DNA of 60,375 nt from Rhodoplanes serenus (lineage in GTDB: Bacteria; Pseudomonadota; Alphaproteobacteria; Rhizobiales; Xanthobacteraceae): the NCBI GenBank assembly GCA_945897515.1, contig CAMDFO010000024.1:1-60375 (forward strand), given 5' to 3'. Position numbers and translations under genes: made by a program. Below the pieces are notes generated by a model, which made no database searches, was not told where the DNA came from, and saw only the letters and a program-made list of their open reading frames with translations. Shown here piece after piece: positions 1 to 8,096 of the stretch. Each line of letters starts with the position of its first letter. The stretch's first letter is position 1.

Positions 1-64
1 GTTCGGAAGGATGCTACGATAAAGGCGAAGGGGAACTTAGTGACGCCGCCTCTGCCCTTGAAGG

Positions 65-136
65 AAGACGTGGATGGCCGGGACATAGGCGAGCGAAGCG
101 ACACCGTCCTTCGGACGGCTATGCCCGGCCATGACG
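65..136. repeat. Dispersed palindromic repeat, family A copy 1
   Basis: ATGGCCGGG at 74-82 is matched in inverted orientation by CCCGGCCAT at 124-132, with an inner hairpin CCGTCCTTCGGACGG. The words AAGACGTGGAT and GGCCGGGACA recur in opposite orientation at 26971-27030. The element lies just downstream of the glutamine-synthetase-family gene, which ends at 161, and has no reading frame of its own. Short imperfect palindromes of this type are common between genes in Bradyrhizobium-like genomes. The remaining bases 1-64 show nothing recognisable. Confidence 0.6.
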
Positions 137-160
137 TTGAGAGAGGGTACTCACGATGGC

Positions 161-1561
161 TCATATGATCTCGAAATACCGCGCAAGCTCCCAGTCCGTG
201 ATCGCTTTCCGGAACTCGCGCTCCTCCCACTCGCGCGTCGCCGCGTAGTGCTCCACGAACGCGTCGCCGAACAATTCACGGGCCGGCTTCGATCCCTTCA
301 GCGCCTGCGCCGCGTCCCACAGCGTCCGGGGCAGTTGCCGCTTCTGAGGAATCTTCTGCGCGTAGGCATTGCCCTCGATCGGCTTGTCCGGCTCGATCTT
401 GTGCTCGACGCCCCACAGCCCCGAGCCGATGGCGGCGGCGAGCGCGACATACGGATTGATGTCGGCCGCCGCGACCCGGTACTCGATGCGTTGCGACTTC
501 GCCCCACCTGGAATGGCGCGCAGTGCGCAGGTGCGGTTCTGGATGCCCCAGGTGGCGTCGGTCGGCGCCCAGAAGCCCGGAATGAGCCGCGCGTAGCTGT
601 TCACCGTGGACGCCACCATCGCCAGCAACTCCGGCATCAGCGCCTGCTGGCCGCCGATGAACCAGCGCATCTCGTCGGAGATCGCATGCGGCTTGCTCTT
701 GGCGTCGTGGAACGCCGGCCGGCCCTTCTTGTCCTTCAACGAAATGTGCAGGTGGCCGGATTGTCCGGGCCAGTCCTTCGACCATTTCGCCATGAAGGTC
801 GCCATCCAGCCGCGCTGCTCGGCCAGGACTTTGGTGAACGTCTTGAACAGCGCCGCGCGGTCGGCGGCTTCGAGCGCGCCGGAATAGGTGATCGCGGCCT
901 CCAGCACGCCGGGGCCGGTCTCGGTGTGCAGCCCTTCGAGCGGCATGCGCATGATGTCGCACATTTCCAGAAGCTGCTCGTAGAAGTCGGCATGCACCGA
1001 CGCGCGCAGCATCGAATAGCCGAAGAAACCGGGCGTGATGGTTTTCAGATCGCGAAAGCCCTTGGCGCGCACCGAATGCGGCGTCTCCTCGAACAAGAAG
1101 AATTCGAACTCGCAGGCCGCTTGCGCGACGTAGCCCATGCGGGCTGCGCGATCCAGCACGCGCTTGAGCGTGCCGCGCGGGCAGATCGCCTCGGCGGGCT
1201 TCGCGAACTCCGCGAGGAAGAACAGCATGTCGCCTTCCAGCGGCAACGCGCGGCAGGTGTCCGGCACGATGACGCACTGCGCGTCTGGATAAGCGGTGTG
1301 CCAGCCGGTGAACGTCACGTTGTCATAGAGCTGGTCGTTGGAATCCCAGCCCAGCACGACGTCGCAGAACCCGAATCCGCCATCGAGCACCGAGAGAAAT
1401 TTCTCGCGCGAGACATATTTCCCACGCAGCACGCCGTCGAGGTCGAACACGCCGAGCTTGACGTGGGACAGCTTGCGTTCGGCAACGACCTTCCTCGCAT
1501 CGCCTGCGGTCTTGACGTCTTCAGGCTGCATGATCGCCCCCAACACCTTCGTCGTCATCAT
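161..1561 (-). CDS. Glutamine synthetase family protein (gamma-glutamyl-amine ligase type)
   Basis: This 466-aa protein has the glutamine synthetase fold: an N-terminal beta-grasp region (HVKLGVFDLDGVLRGKYVS), then the catalytic domain with the nucleotide and metal motif SGHLHISL and the C-terminal signature NPYVALAAAIGSGLWG. The usual adenylylation motif of GlnA is not apparent and the sequence diverges from housekeeping GlnA. A gamma-glutamyl-polyamine, -ethanolamine or other amine ligase is therefore more likely than ammonium assimilation. It is the last gene of a minus-strand run (M20 peptidase, OYE, amidohydrolase, EamA exporter), 16 bp after the exporter, which suggests a role in using an amine or amide nitrogen source. 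The family call is firm; the substrate is unknown. Confidence 0.88.
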   Translation of the reverse strand: MMTTKVLGAIMQPEDVKTAGDARKVVAERKLSHVKLGVFDLDGVLRGKYVSREKFLSVLDGGFGFCDVVLGWDSNDQLYDNVTFTGWHTAYPDAQCVIVPDTCRALPLEGDMLFFLAEFAKPAEAICPRGTLKRVLDRAARMGYVAQAACEFEFFLFEETPHSVRAKGFRDLKTITPGFFGYSMLRASVHADFYEQLLEMCDIMRMPLEGLHTETGPGVLEAAITYSGALEAADRAALFKTFTKVLAEQRGWMATFMAKWSKDWPGQSGHLHISLKDKKGRPAFHDAKSKPHAISDEMRWFIGGQQALMPELLAMVASTVNSYARLIPGFWAPTDATWGIQNRTCALRAIPGGAKSQRIEYRVAAADINPYVALAAAIGSGLWGVEHKIEPDKPIEGNAYAQKIPQKRQLPRTLWDAAQALKGSKPARELFGDAFVEHYAATREWEEREFRKAITDWELARYFEII

Positions 1562-1577
1562 CCGCGAAAGCGGCGAC

Positions 1578-2429
1578 CTACGCCAGCCGGAACAGCACCA
1601 GGCCGATCACCACCATGACCGCCGCAATGACGCGGCTCGCCCGCAGCGGCTCCTTGAGGAACAGCACCGCGATCAGCGCGCCGAACAAAACGCTGGTCTC
1701 GCGCAACGCGGCCACGATGGCGATCGGCGCAACCGTCATCGCCCAGATCGCAATGCTGTAGGACATGGCCGCGAGCGCCCCGCCGGCAAGGCCGGTCCTC
1801 CAGTGCGGCGCCATGACCGCCAGCACGGCGGTCCCCCGCCGCACCAAGGCATATCCGACGACGACCGGCGCGATGCCGACGAACAGCCAAGCCGAGTAGG
1901 CGTTCGCGTGACCGGGCCCGGCGAGCCGCGCACCGATGCCGTCGACCACCGAATAGATGCAGATCGTCACCGCGGTGAACAGCGCAAAGCCGACCGCGCG
2001 CCGGTCGAGCGCGGCAAGCCCGCGGCCGCCGCGCAGCGACAGCAACAGCACCCCCGCGGCGAGCAGCACGATGCCGCCCCAGCCGAACACGCCGAGCCGC
2101 TCGCCGACAAACACCGTGGTCAGGATCGCGGTCATCAGCGGCGCGCTGCCACGCGCGATCGGATAGACCTGTCCCATGTCGCCTGCGCGGTAGCTTTCGA
2201 TCAGGCCGGCGAAATAGAACAGATGGATGACGATGGAGGCGAGCAGCCAGGGCCAGGACTCCGGCGCCGGAATGCCGAACAGGACAATGCCCGGCAGCGC
2301 CACCACGCCCGCGCCGATCGCGATCAGAACCGTGGTCGCCAGCGGATCGAGCGTGCGCTTGATCGCCGCGTTCCAACTGGCGTGACAGGCGGCGGCGAAC
2401 AGCACGGCGAAGAAGACATAAGATTCCAT
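1578..2429 (-). CDS. EamA/DMT-family transporter
   Basis: This is a 283-aa, very hydrophobic protein with two internal repeats of about five membrane segments each, the standard drug/metabolite transporter layout. The N-terminal half has SWNAAIKRTLDP and the second half has ALRETSVLFGALIAVLFL, which resembles the conserved EamA segment near helix 9. The start at 2429 (MESYVFF) is chosen because its ATG overlaps the TGA of the upstream amidohydrolase gene (TGATG), a sign of translational coupling. Longer in-frame readings run into that gene and are not hydrophobic. It probably exports an amino acid, amine or catabolic intermediate produced by the neighbouring enzymes; the substrate cannot be read from sequence. 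Confidence 0.85.
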   Translation of the reverse strand: MESYVFFAVLFAAACHASWNAAIKRTLDPLATTVLIAIGAGVVALPGIVLFGIPAPESWPWLLASIVIHLFYFAGLIESYRAGDMGQVYPIARGSAPLMTAILTTVFVGERLGVFGWGGIVLLAAGVLLLSLRGGRGLAALDRRAVGFALFTAVTICIYSVVDGIGARLAGPGHANAYSAWLFVGIAPVVVGYALVRRGTAVLAVMAPHWRTGLAGGALAAMSYSIAIWAMTVAPIAIVAALRETSVLFGALIAVLFLKEPLRASRVIAAVMVVIGLVLFRLA

Positions 2430-3688
2430 CAGCGCGGCCTGGCCCGCTCGGCGAGCACGCGGTCGTAGTCGAGCACCGCCTGCAGCAGCACCTGGGCGCC
2501 CGCGGCGCATTGCTCCTTGGCGGTGAACTCGGCCTCGTTGTGGCTGATGCCACCGCGGCAGGGCACGAAGATCATGGCGCTTGGCGCCACCCGCGACACA
2601 TGCGCCGCGTCGTGACCCGCGCCCGAGAACATTTCGCGCGCGGAGAAACCCGACAGCGCCGCCGCCCGGTGCACTGCAGCGACGCATTCAGGATCGAAGC
2701 GCACCGCCGGCTGGTGCCAGATTTTCTGGCTCGCCACGCCAAGCCCCAGCGGCCGGCAGATCGTATCGAGCGCCGCGTCGAGCTCCCGTTCCATCGCATC
2801 GAGTTCGCCATCGTCGGGATGGCGCAAGTCGATGCAGAAGAACACCTCGCCCGGCACCACGTTGGGCGAATTGGGCCGGTTCTCGATCAGGCCGACGCTT
2901 GCAACGCCCGGCGGGTGCGCGTGCCCGATCGCCTCGATGCGGTCGATCACGCGTGCAGCGCCAAGCAGCGCGTTCTTGCGCAGATGCATCGGCGTGGCGC
3001 CGGTGTGCGCGTCCTGTCCGGTCACGGTCACCTCGAACCAGCGGATCGCCTGCACGCCGGTGACGACGCCGATATCCCTGCCCTCGGCCTCCAGGATCGG
3101 ACCCTGCTCGATATGCAACTCGAAAAAAGCCGAAAGCGGATGCGCGCCGCAGCGCTCAGGCCCGCGATAGCCGATTGCGTCGAGCGCCGCGCCGAAGGTC
3201 TCGCCGGCGCGGTCCTGTCGCGATACCGCCCAGTCGCGCTGGAACACGCCCGCGAACACGCCGGAGGCGACCATCGCGGGCGCAAAGCGCGACCCCTCCT
3301 CGTTGGTCCAGTTCACCACCTCGATCGGCGCGTAGGTCTCGTAGCCGGCCTCGTGCAGCGTTCGCAGCGCCTCCAGCGCGCCGAGGACACCGAGCGCGCC
3401 GTCGAACTTGCCGCCGGTCGGCTGGGTGTCGAGATGGCTGCCGATCGCGATCGGCGGCACATCCGCGCTGCCCTCGCGCCGCGCGAACATCACGCCCATG
3501 TCGTCGACGGTGACGCGGCAACCGAGCGCCTCGGCCCGCGCCTTGAACCAGTCCCGCACCTGGCGATCGAGGTCGGTGAGTGTCAGCCGGCAGATGCCGC
3601 CCTTGGCCGTCCCGCCAATGGCGGCGGTTTCCATCAGTTCGTCCCACAGCCGCCCGGCGTCGATCGCAAGGTTGCGCACCGGGGCCAA
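2429..3688 (-). CDS. Zn-dependent amidohydrolase, hydantoinase/carbamoylase family (M20)
   Basis: This 419-aa protein carries the signatures of the N-carbamoyl-L-amino acid hydrolase / beta-ureidopropionase / allantoate amidohydrolase group: GSHLDTQPTGGKFDGALG (metal His and bridging Asp), then WTNEEGSRFAPAM (catalytic Glu pair), FELHIEQGPILE, and a late GAGHDAAHV metal His. Members hydrolyse N-carbamoyl or ureido amides to free amino acid, CO2 and ammonia. The length is typical. It is 7 bp downstream of the OYE gene and overlaps the EamA gene by one base, so these are probably co-transcribed. The neighbourhood suggests a reductive pyrimidine- or hydantoin-like pathway, but beta-ureidopropionase and allantoate amidohydrolase cannot be told apart by eye. 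Confidence 0.88.
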   Translation of the reverse strand: MAPVRNLAIDAGRLWDELMETAAIGGTAKGGICRLTLTDLDRQVRDWFKARAEALGCRVTVDDMGVMFARREGSADVPPIAIGSHLDTQPTGGKFDGALGVLGALEALRTLHEAGYETYAPIEVVNWTNEEGSRFAPAMVASGVFAGVFQRDWAVSRQDRAGETFGAALDAIGYRGPERCGAHPLSAFFELHIEQGPILEAEGRDIGVVTGVQAIRWFEVTVTGQDAHTGATPMHLRKNALLGAARVIDRIEAIGHAHPPGVASVGLIENRPNSPNVVPGEVFFCIDLRHPDDGELDAMERELDAALDTICRPLGLGVASQKIWHQPAVRFDPECVAAVHRAAALSGFSAREMFSGAGHDAAHVSRVAPSAMIFVPCRGGISHNEAEFTAKEQCAAGAQVLLQAVLDYDRVLAERARPR

Positions 3689-3695
3689 GCCCCGC

Positions 3696-4793
3696 TCAGC
3701 CGCGCATCGCGGCGCCGGGCCACAGCTTCGGCGCCACGCGCGCGTATTGCAGCGGCCTTGCCACTTCGCCGCCCAACGCCTGCGCGGCGTGCCAGCCCCA
3801 GTGCGGATCGTCGAGGATGGCGCGGGCGAGTGCGACCATGTCGGCCTTGCCTTCGGCCACCACCGCCTCGGCCTGCGCCGGGGTGACGATCAGCCCGACC
3901 ACGCGCGTCGGGATACCGGCCTCGCGCTTGACCTTCTCGGCGATCGGCACGTTGTAGCCCGGCCCGGTCGGATTGCGAGTGTCCGCCGTGACGCCGCCCG
4001 AGGAGATATCGACGAAGTCGAGCCCGTCGGCCTTCAGCGCCTTGGAGAACGCCACGGCGTCGTCCGGCGTCAGCCCGTCGTCGCGCCAGTCGCTGCCGGT
4101 GATGCGGGCGCCGAGCGGCAGGCCGCGCGGCACCACCGCTCGCACCGCCTGCGCGGTCTCGCGCAGGAACCGCATGCGGTTCTCCAGCGAGCCGCCGTAA
4201 TTGTCGGTGCGCTTGTTCGACACCGGGGAGAGGAACGAGTGCGACAGATAACCGTGGGCGTAATGTAGCTCGATCAGGTCGAAGCCGATGCGCACGGCGC
4301 GCTTGGCCGCGTTGACGAAGGCTTCGCGCACGCGGACAATGTCGTCGAGCGTCGCCTCGCGCGGGGTGTGCCAGGTGTCGCCGAACGGAATGGCGGAAGG
4401 CGCGATGGTCTGCCACGGGTCCGCGCCGGCTTTCAGCGGTCCGCCGCCCTCCCACGGCCGCTGCGCCGAGGCCTTGCGGCCGGCGTGCGCCAACTGGATG
4501 CCCATCTTGGCTGACCCGATGCGCTTGGCATGCGCGATGCACCGCGCCAGCGCCGCTTCATTGTCATCAGAATAAAGCCCGAGACAGCCATGGGTGATGC
4601 GGCCGGCGCGCTCCACATGGGTCGCCTCGATGATCGCGAGGCCCGCGCCGGAATGCGACAGCATGCCGATATGGCCGAGATGCCAATCGTTGGCCGTGCC
4701 GTCGTCGGCGCTGTACTGGCACATCGGCGAGACCACGATGCGGTTGGGGATTTCGAGATCGGCGAGGCGGATCGGCGAGAACAGGGAGGACAT
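3696..4793 (-). CDS. NADH:flavin oxidoreductase, old yellow enzyme family (YqjM/XenA-like)
   Basis: This 365-aa FMN TIM barrel begins SSLFSPIRLADLEIPNRIVV. It has the classic-thermophilic OYE marks SPMCQYSA (the Cys near the flavin), QLAHAGRKAS, HYAHGYLSHSFLSP (catalytic His pair and loop), RITGSDW and MVALARAILDDPHW. These enzymes use NAD(P)H to reduce activated C=C bonds of enones or nitro compounds. It lies between the M20 peptidase gene (72 bp) and the amidohydrolase gene (7 bp) on the same strand. In this setting it could reduce a ring double bond before hydrolytic opening, but that is inference. Confidence 0.9.
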   Translation of the reverse strand: MSSLFSPIRLADLEIPNRIVVSPMCQYSADDGTANDWHLGHIGMLSHSGAGLAIIEATHVERAGRITHGCLGLYSDDNEAALARCIAHAKRIGSAKMGIQLAHAGRKASAQRPWEGGGPLKAGADPWQTIAPSAIPFGDTWHTPREATLDDIVRVREAFVNAAKRAVRIGFDLIELHYAHGYLSHSFLSPVSNKRTDNYGGSLENRMRFLRETAQAVRAVVPRGLPLGARITGSDWRDDGLTPDDAVAFSKALKADGLDFVDISSGGVTADTRNPTGPGYNVPIAEKVKREAGIPTRVVGLIVTPAQAEAVVAEGKADMVALARAILDDPHWGWHAAQALGGEVARPLQYARVAPKLWPGAAMRG

Positions 4794-4865
4794 GAGTTTC
4801 CTTGGATGAGGCGGGAACGAAGGACCGAACGGATCATAGAGTGCGCGAGGCGCGCGGCAAGAACA

Positions 4866-6041
4866 TCACATCGGAAGCCGCAGCACCGCCAGCGCCAGCG
4901 CCTGGGCCCGCGGCACCATGGTGTCGACCTCCATGAACTCGTCCGGCGAATGCGCCCGGCCGCCGACCGGCCCGACCGCGCAGATCGTCGGCGTGCCGGT
5001 CGCCGAAGCGAAGCCGGAATCGGCACAGCCACCGGTGAACAGCGCCGTCGGCTCGTTGCCGAGCTCCTTCAAGCCCGCCGCGTAGTGCTGATAGAGCGCC
5101 TTGCCGTCGCCGGTCTCGACCAGCGGCAGGAACTCGCCGGTGATCTCGAGCTTGGCCGAGGTGCCGGGCACATAGCTCGTCGCCATGATCGCCTCGACCT
5201 TCGCCATGGTCGCAGCGCGATCGGCCGGGGTGATGAAGCGCAAGTCGACCTCGCCGCGAGCCCAAGGCGCCACCGTATTGACGGTCTGGCCGCCCGACAC
5301 CACCCCGACATTGAGCGTGATGCCCTTCGGTGGGTCTGATAGCGCATGCAGCGCCAGCGTCTTGTGCGCCAGTTCGTTGATCGCGCTGATGCCCATCTCG
5401 AAGTTCGCGCCGGAATGCGCCGCCTTGCCGGTGATGTCGAAGCGCATGAAGCAGCCGCCCTTGCGGCCGGTCACCACCGCGCCCGACGCGCGGCCCGGCT
5501 CGGAATTGAACACCGCGCGCGCCGCCCGCGCATGCTGCTCGATCACCTTGCGCGAAAATGGCGAGCCGATCTCCTCATCGCCGGTGAACAGCGCCTGCAC
5601 CGTCGCCGGCGCGCCGCCGAATTTCTTCACCGCCGCCAGCACGAAGCAGTTCATCACCAGTCCGGCTTTCATGTCGGCGACACCAGGGCCATAGGCGCGG
5701 CCCTGCTCGATCTTGAACGGCCGGCGCGTCGGCTCGCCTTTGGGAAACACCGTATCGCGGTGGCCCATCAGCAGGATCGGCCGGTTCGATATCTGGCCGG
5801 ACCCCTGCCCCACGGTCGCGCTGATGGCGTCGCCGAACGCACCGTCCGGCGTGACCTCGGTGTCGATGCCGTTCTCGCCGAGAAAGCGCAGGATGTGTGC
5901 GCCGACCGCGTCGACCCCCGGCTTGTCGTAGGAGCCGCTGTCGGTGTTCACCAGCGTCTCGAGCAGCGTCAGCATGGCCGGACGCTGGGTTGCCAGCCAA
6001 TCGAGGATCTGCTGTTCGGTGCTGCCGGTTTGAGCTGCCAT
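4866..6041 (-). CDS. M20 family metallopeptidase (carboxypeptidase G2-like)
   Basis: This 391-aa protein shows the M20 metal and catalytic motifs in order: MGHRDTVFPKGEP (His and catalytic Asp), GVADMKAGLVMN (bridging Asp), TGDEEIGSPFSRK (general-base Glu pair), FNSEPGR (metal ligand region) and GGRAHSPDE (last metal His). A dimerisation insert with GGQTVNTVAP lies between. CPG2-like members remove C-terminal glutamate or other amino acids from N-acylated substrates. No clear signal peptide is present, so it is probably cytoplasmic. It leads the minus-strand run of nitrogen-scavenging enzymes. Its 5' side holds a palindromic repeat (6054-6117). Confidence 0.9.
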   Translation of the reverse strand: MAAQTGSTEQQILDWLATQRPAMLTLLETLVNTDSGSYDKPGVDAVGAHILRFLGENGIDTEVTPDGAFGDAISATVGQGSGQISNRPILLMGHRDTVFPKGEPTRRPFKIEQGRAYGPGVADMKAGLVMNCFVLAAVKKFGGAPATVQALFTGDEEIGSPFSRKVIEQHARAARAVFNSEPGRASGAVVTGRKGGCFMRFDITGKAAHSGANFEMGISAINELAHKTLALHALSDPPKGITLNVGVVSGGQTVNTVAPWARGEVDLRFITPADRAATMAKVEAIMATSYVPGTSAKLEITGEFLPLVETGDGKALYQHYAAGLKELGNEPTALFTGGCADSGFASATGTPTICAVGPVGGRAHSPDEFMEVDTMVPRAQALALAVLRLPM

Positions 6042-6053
6042 TCCAACCTCGAT

Positions 6054-6117
6054 GTCATCGTCCGCGAAAGCGGGCGATCCAGTCTACTGGATGCCCCGCC
6101 TTAGCAGGGCATGACAA
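6054..6117. repeat. Dispersed palindromic repeat, family B copy 1
   Basis: TGTCATCGTCCGCGAAAGC...GATCCAGT and CTGGATGCCCCGCC...GGGCATGACA form two linked hairpins between the M20 gene and the TIGR03809-like gene. The same arrangement recurs at 20553-20627 with near-identical arms. A fragment of the first arm is also visible around 1553-1574. No coding potential. This resembles the intergenic palindromes scattered through Bradyrhizobium-like genomes. Confidence 0.65.
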
Positions 6118-6127
6118 GTCGAGGTTT

Positions 6128-6355
6128 TTACTCCGCCGGCTGGCGGAAATCCTCCGGGCGGGGCGCGATCTCGGCCCAGCGCCTCGCCGCCGCGATGTCT
6201 TCGCGCATCCCGACGAGGAACTCCTGGTCGGTATAGTAGTGCTTCCAGCGGCCGCTCTCGTAGAGATCGACGAAATGCGCGCGGCGGCGCTCGGCGAGGT
6301 CGCGCCACTTGAGGGCGGCCTTGGCCATGGCGTGCGGATATTGCCGGTGCGTCAT
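6128..6355 (-). CDS. Small conserved protein, TIGR03809-like
   Basis: This 75-aa soluble, charged protein contains LAERRRAHFVDLYESGRWKH followed by YYTDQEFLVGMRED. It reads like the TIGR03809 family of small uncharacterised proteins known mainly from Bradyrhizobium and Rhodopseudomonas relatives. It is predicted to be largely alpha-helical, with no signal peptide, membrane segment or cysteines. Function is unknown. It stands alone between the M20 gene (with a palindromic repeat between) and the ridA terminator region. The family assignment is from memory of the pattern and would need a profile search; the reading frame itself looks real from its residue composition. Confidence 0.65.
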   Translation of the reverse strand: MTHRQYPHAMAKAALKWRDLAERRRAHFVDLYESGRWKHYYTDQEFLVGMREDIAAARRWAEIAPRPEDFRQPAE

Positions 6356-6555
6356 TGAAGAATCGCCAGCCGCCGCACAGGCGGTGAAAGAGATTTGCTT
6401 GCGCGTCCGGTGCGAGCAATGGCGTTTTGCTCAACGCACAGCCGCCGCACCGCTTGTTCACAGGCTTTTTCACAAACTTCGCCGCACGCAACGAGCCGTA
6501 CCCATTCGCGAATCTGAAGATTCGATTCGCGGGCGTTTGGCAAAAGAAATGCACA

Positions 6556-6597
6556 TCAAAAAGCATCGGCGCCGTGGAGGAAAATCCACGGCGCCGA
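6556..6597 (-). terminator. Intrinsic terminator downstream of ridA-like gene
   Basis: TCGGCGCCGTGGA at 6566-6578 pairs perfectly over 13 bp with TCCACGGCGCCGA at 6585-6597, loop GGAAAA. Read on the minus strand, the stem is followed by TGCTTTTTG. It lies about 30 bp past the ridA stop and probably ends the transporter-ridA transcript. The rest of the 6356-6627 gap contains no other feature I can support. Confidence 0.85.
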
Positions 6598-6627
6598 GCA
6601 TTGCGACGAAAGTCCCGCCGGAACGGC

Positions 6628-7089
6628 CTACGGCTTGATGGCTACAATTCCTTCGATCTCGACCGACATCTGGTGCGGCAGCGACCCCATGCCGACCGCC
6701 GAGCGGGCGTGCTTGCCGGCCTCGCCCAGCACCTCGACGAACAGGTCGGAGCAGCCGTTGATCACCTTGGGCTGGTCTTTGAAGTCCGGCACCGCGTTGA
6801 CCATGCCGAGCAGCTTGACCACGAAGTCGACGCGGTCGAGCGAGCCGAGCGCCTGCCGCATCGCCGCGAGCAGACCGAGGCCGGTCAGCCTTGCGCGCCG
6901 GTAGGCCTCTTCCACCGACACCTCGGCGCCGACCTTGCCGGTGAGGATCGTGCCCTTCTCGTCGCGCGGCCCCTGCCCCGCCAGGTAGAGAATGTTGCCG
7001 GCGATGCGATACGGCAGGTAGTTCGCGACCGGCGTCATCACCTCCGGCAACACGATGCCGAGCTGTTTCAGGCGGGCTTCTGCACTCAT
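6628..7089 (-). CDS. RidA/YjgF family protein
   Basis: This 153-aa protein is of the RidA/YER057c/UK114 superfamily: NILYLAGQGPRDEKG near the N-terminus, RLTGLGLLAAMRQALGSLD in the middle and GMGSLPHQMSVEIEGIVAI at the end. It is longer than archetypal RidA (about 130 aa) and matches the 150-aa 'endoribonuclease L-PSP-like' subgroup. The usual C-terminal arginine that binds the imine/enamine carboxylate is not obvious, so deaminase activity is doubtful. It lies 40 bp after livM and is the last gene of the ABC-transporter operon, which suggests it deals with a reactive product of the imported amino acid or amide. Confidence 0.85.
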   Translation of the reverse strand: MSAEARLKQLGIVLPEVMTPVANYLPYRIAGNILYLAGQGPRDEKGTILTGKVGAEVSVEEAYRRARLTGLGLLAAMRQALGSLDRVDFVVKLLGMVNAVPDFKDQPKVINGCSDLFVEVLGEAGKHARSAVGMGSLPHQMSVEIEGIVAIKP

Positions 7090-7129
7090 GATGGTTTCCT
7101 CGTTGAAGTTTTGACGCCGCAGCGCCGCA

Positions 7130-8089
7130 TCACAATCGGATGCGCAACAAGTTCGCCAGCTCGCCGATGATGCCGCGGCGGAACAGCAGCACGCAGACCA
7201 CGAACACCACGCCCTGGATCACCGTCACCCATTGCCCGACCTGCGCCAGATAGTTCTGCATTGCGATGATGACGAAGGCGCCGACCACCGGCCCAAACAC
7301 GGTGCCGAGCCCACCCACCAGCGCCATCAGCACCACCTCGCCCGACATCGGCCAGTTCACGTCCGTGAGCGAGGCGATCTGCAGCACGATTGCCTTGGTG
7401 CCGCCGGCAACGCCCGCGAGCGTCGCGGACAGCACGAACGCCATCAGCTTGTAGCGCTCGGTCTTGTAGCCGAGCGAGATCGCGCGCGCCTCGTTCTCGC
7501 GGATGGCTTTCAGCACCTCGCCGAACGGCGAGTTGATGATGCGGTAGATCAACAGGAAGCCGGCGAGGAAGATGACCAGCGTGGTGATGTACATGTTGGT
7601 CTGGTCGTTCAGGTTGACGAGACCAAACAGATATCCCCGCGGCACCGCCTGGATGCCGTCCTCGCCACCGGTGAACTTCGCCTGCAGCGCGAAGAAGAAC
7701 ATCATCTGCGCCAGCGCCAGCGTGATCATGGCGAAGTAAATGCCCTGGCGGCGGATCGCAAGCGAGCCGGCGACCAGCCCGAACAGCGCGGCGGTGGCGG
7801 CGCCGGTCAGGATCGCAAGCTCGGGCGGGAAGCCCCACACCTTGGCGGAATGCGCGGTGAGGTAGCTCGCCCAGCCGAAATACAGCGCATGGCCGAACGA
7901 CAGCAAGCCGCCATAGCCGATCAGCAGGTTGAATGCGCAGGCAAACAGCGCAAAGCACAGCGCCTTCATCAGGAACACCGGATAGATGAACGCCGGCGCG
8001 ACGATGAAGAACCCGACCATCAGCACGAACGCGATGACTTCGCTGCGCGAGGATTTCGCTTCGACGGACGGGAGTGCGATGTCAGCCAT
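7130..8089 (-). CDS. livM: Branched-chain amino acid-type ABC transporter permease (LivM)
   Basis: This 319-aa inner-membrane permease has many hydrophobic segments. The family landmarks are NLLIGYGGLLSFGHALYFGW near residues 52-72, QGIYFAMITLALAQMMFF, and the cytoplasmic EAA-like loop GEVLKAIRENEARAISLGY that contacts the ATPases. It lies 7 bp downstream of livH and upstream of the RidA gene in a livG-livF-receptor-livH-livM order. HAAT-family transporters of this type import branched-chain amino acids, amides, urea or aromatic acids. The real substrate is set by the receptor encoded at 9121-10332 and is not evident. Confidence 0.92.
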   Translation of the reverse strand: MADIALPSVEAKSSRSEVIAFVLMVGFFIVAPAFIYPVFLMKALCFALFACAFNLLIGYGGLLSFGHALYFGWASYLTAHSAKVWGFPPELAILTGAATAALFGLVAGSLAIRRQGIYFAMITLALAQMMFFFALQAKFTGGEDGIQAVPRGYLFGLVNLNDQTNMYITTLVIFLAGFLLIYRIINSPFGEVLKAIRENEARAISLGYKTERYKLMAFVLSATLAGVAGGTKAIVLQIASLTDVNWPMSGEVVLMALVGGLGTVFGPVVGAFVIIAMQNYLAQVGQWVTVIQGVVFVVCVLLFRRGIIGELANLLRIRL

Positions 8090-8096
8090 GGCTACC

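Noticed and set aside
131..1618. Long plus-strand open frame opposite the glutamine-synthetase-family gene
   Set aside because: Its residues are Arg/Ala/Gly-rich with no domain. The minus-strand reading carries clear family motifs, so this is a high-GC shadow frame. The same holds for most long frames opposite the other genes.
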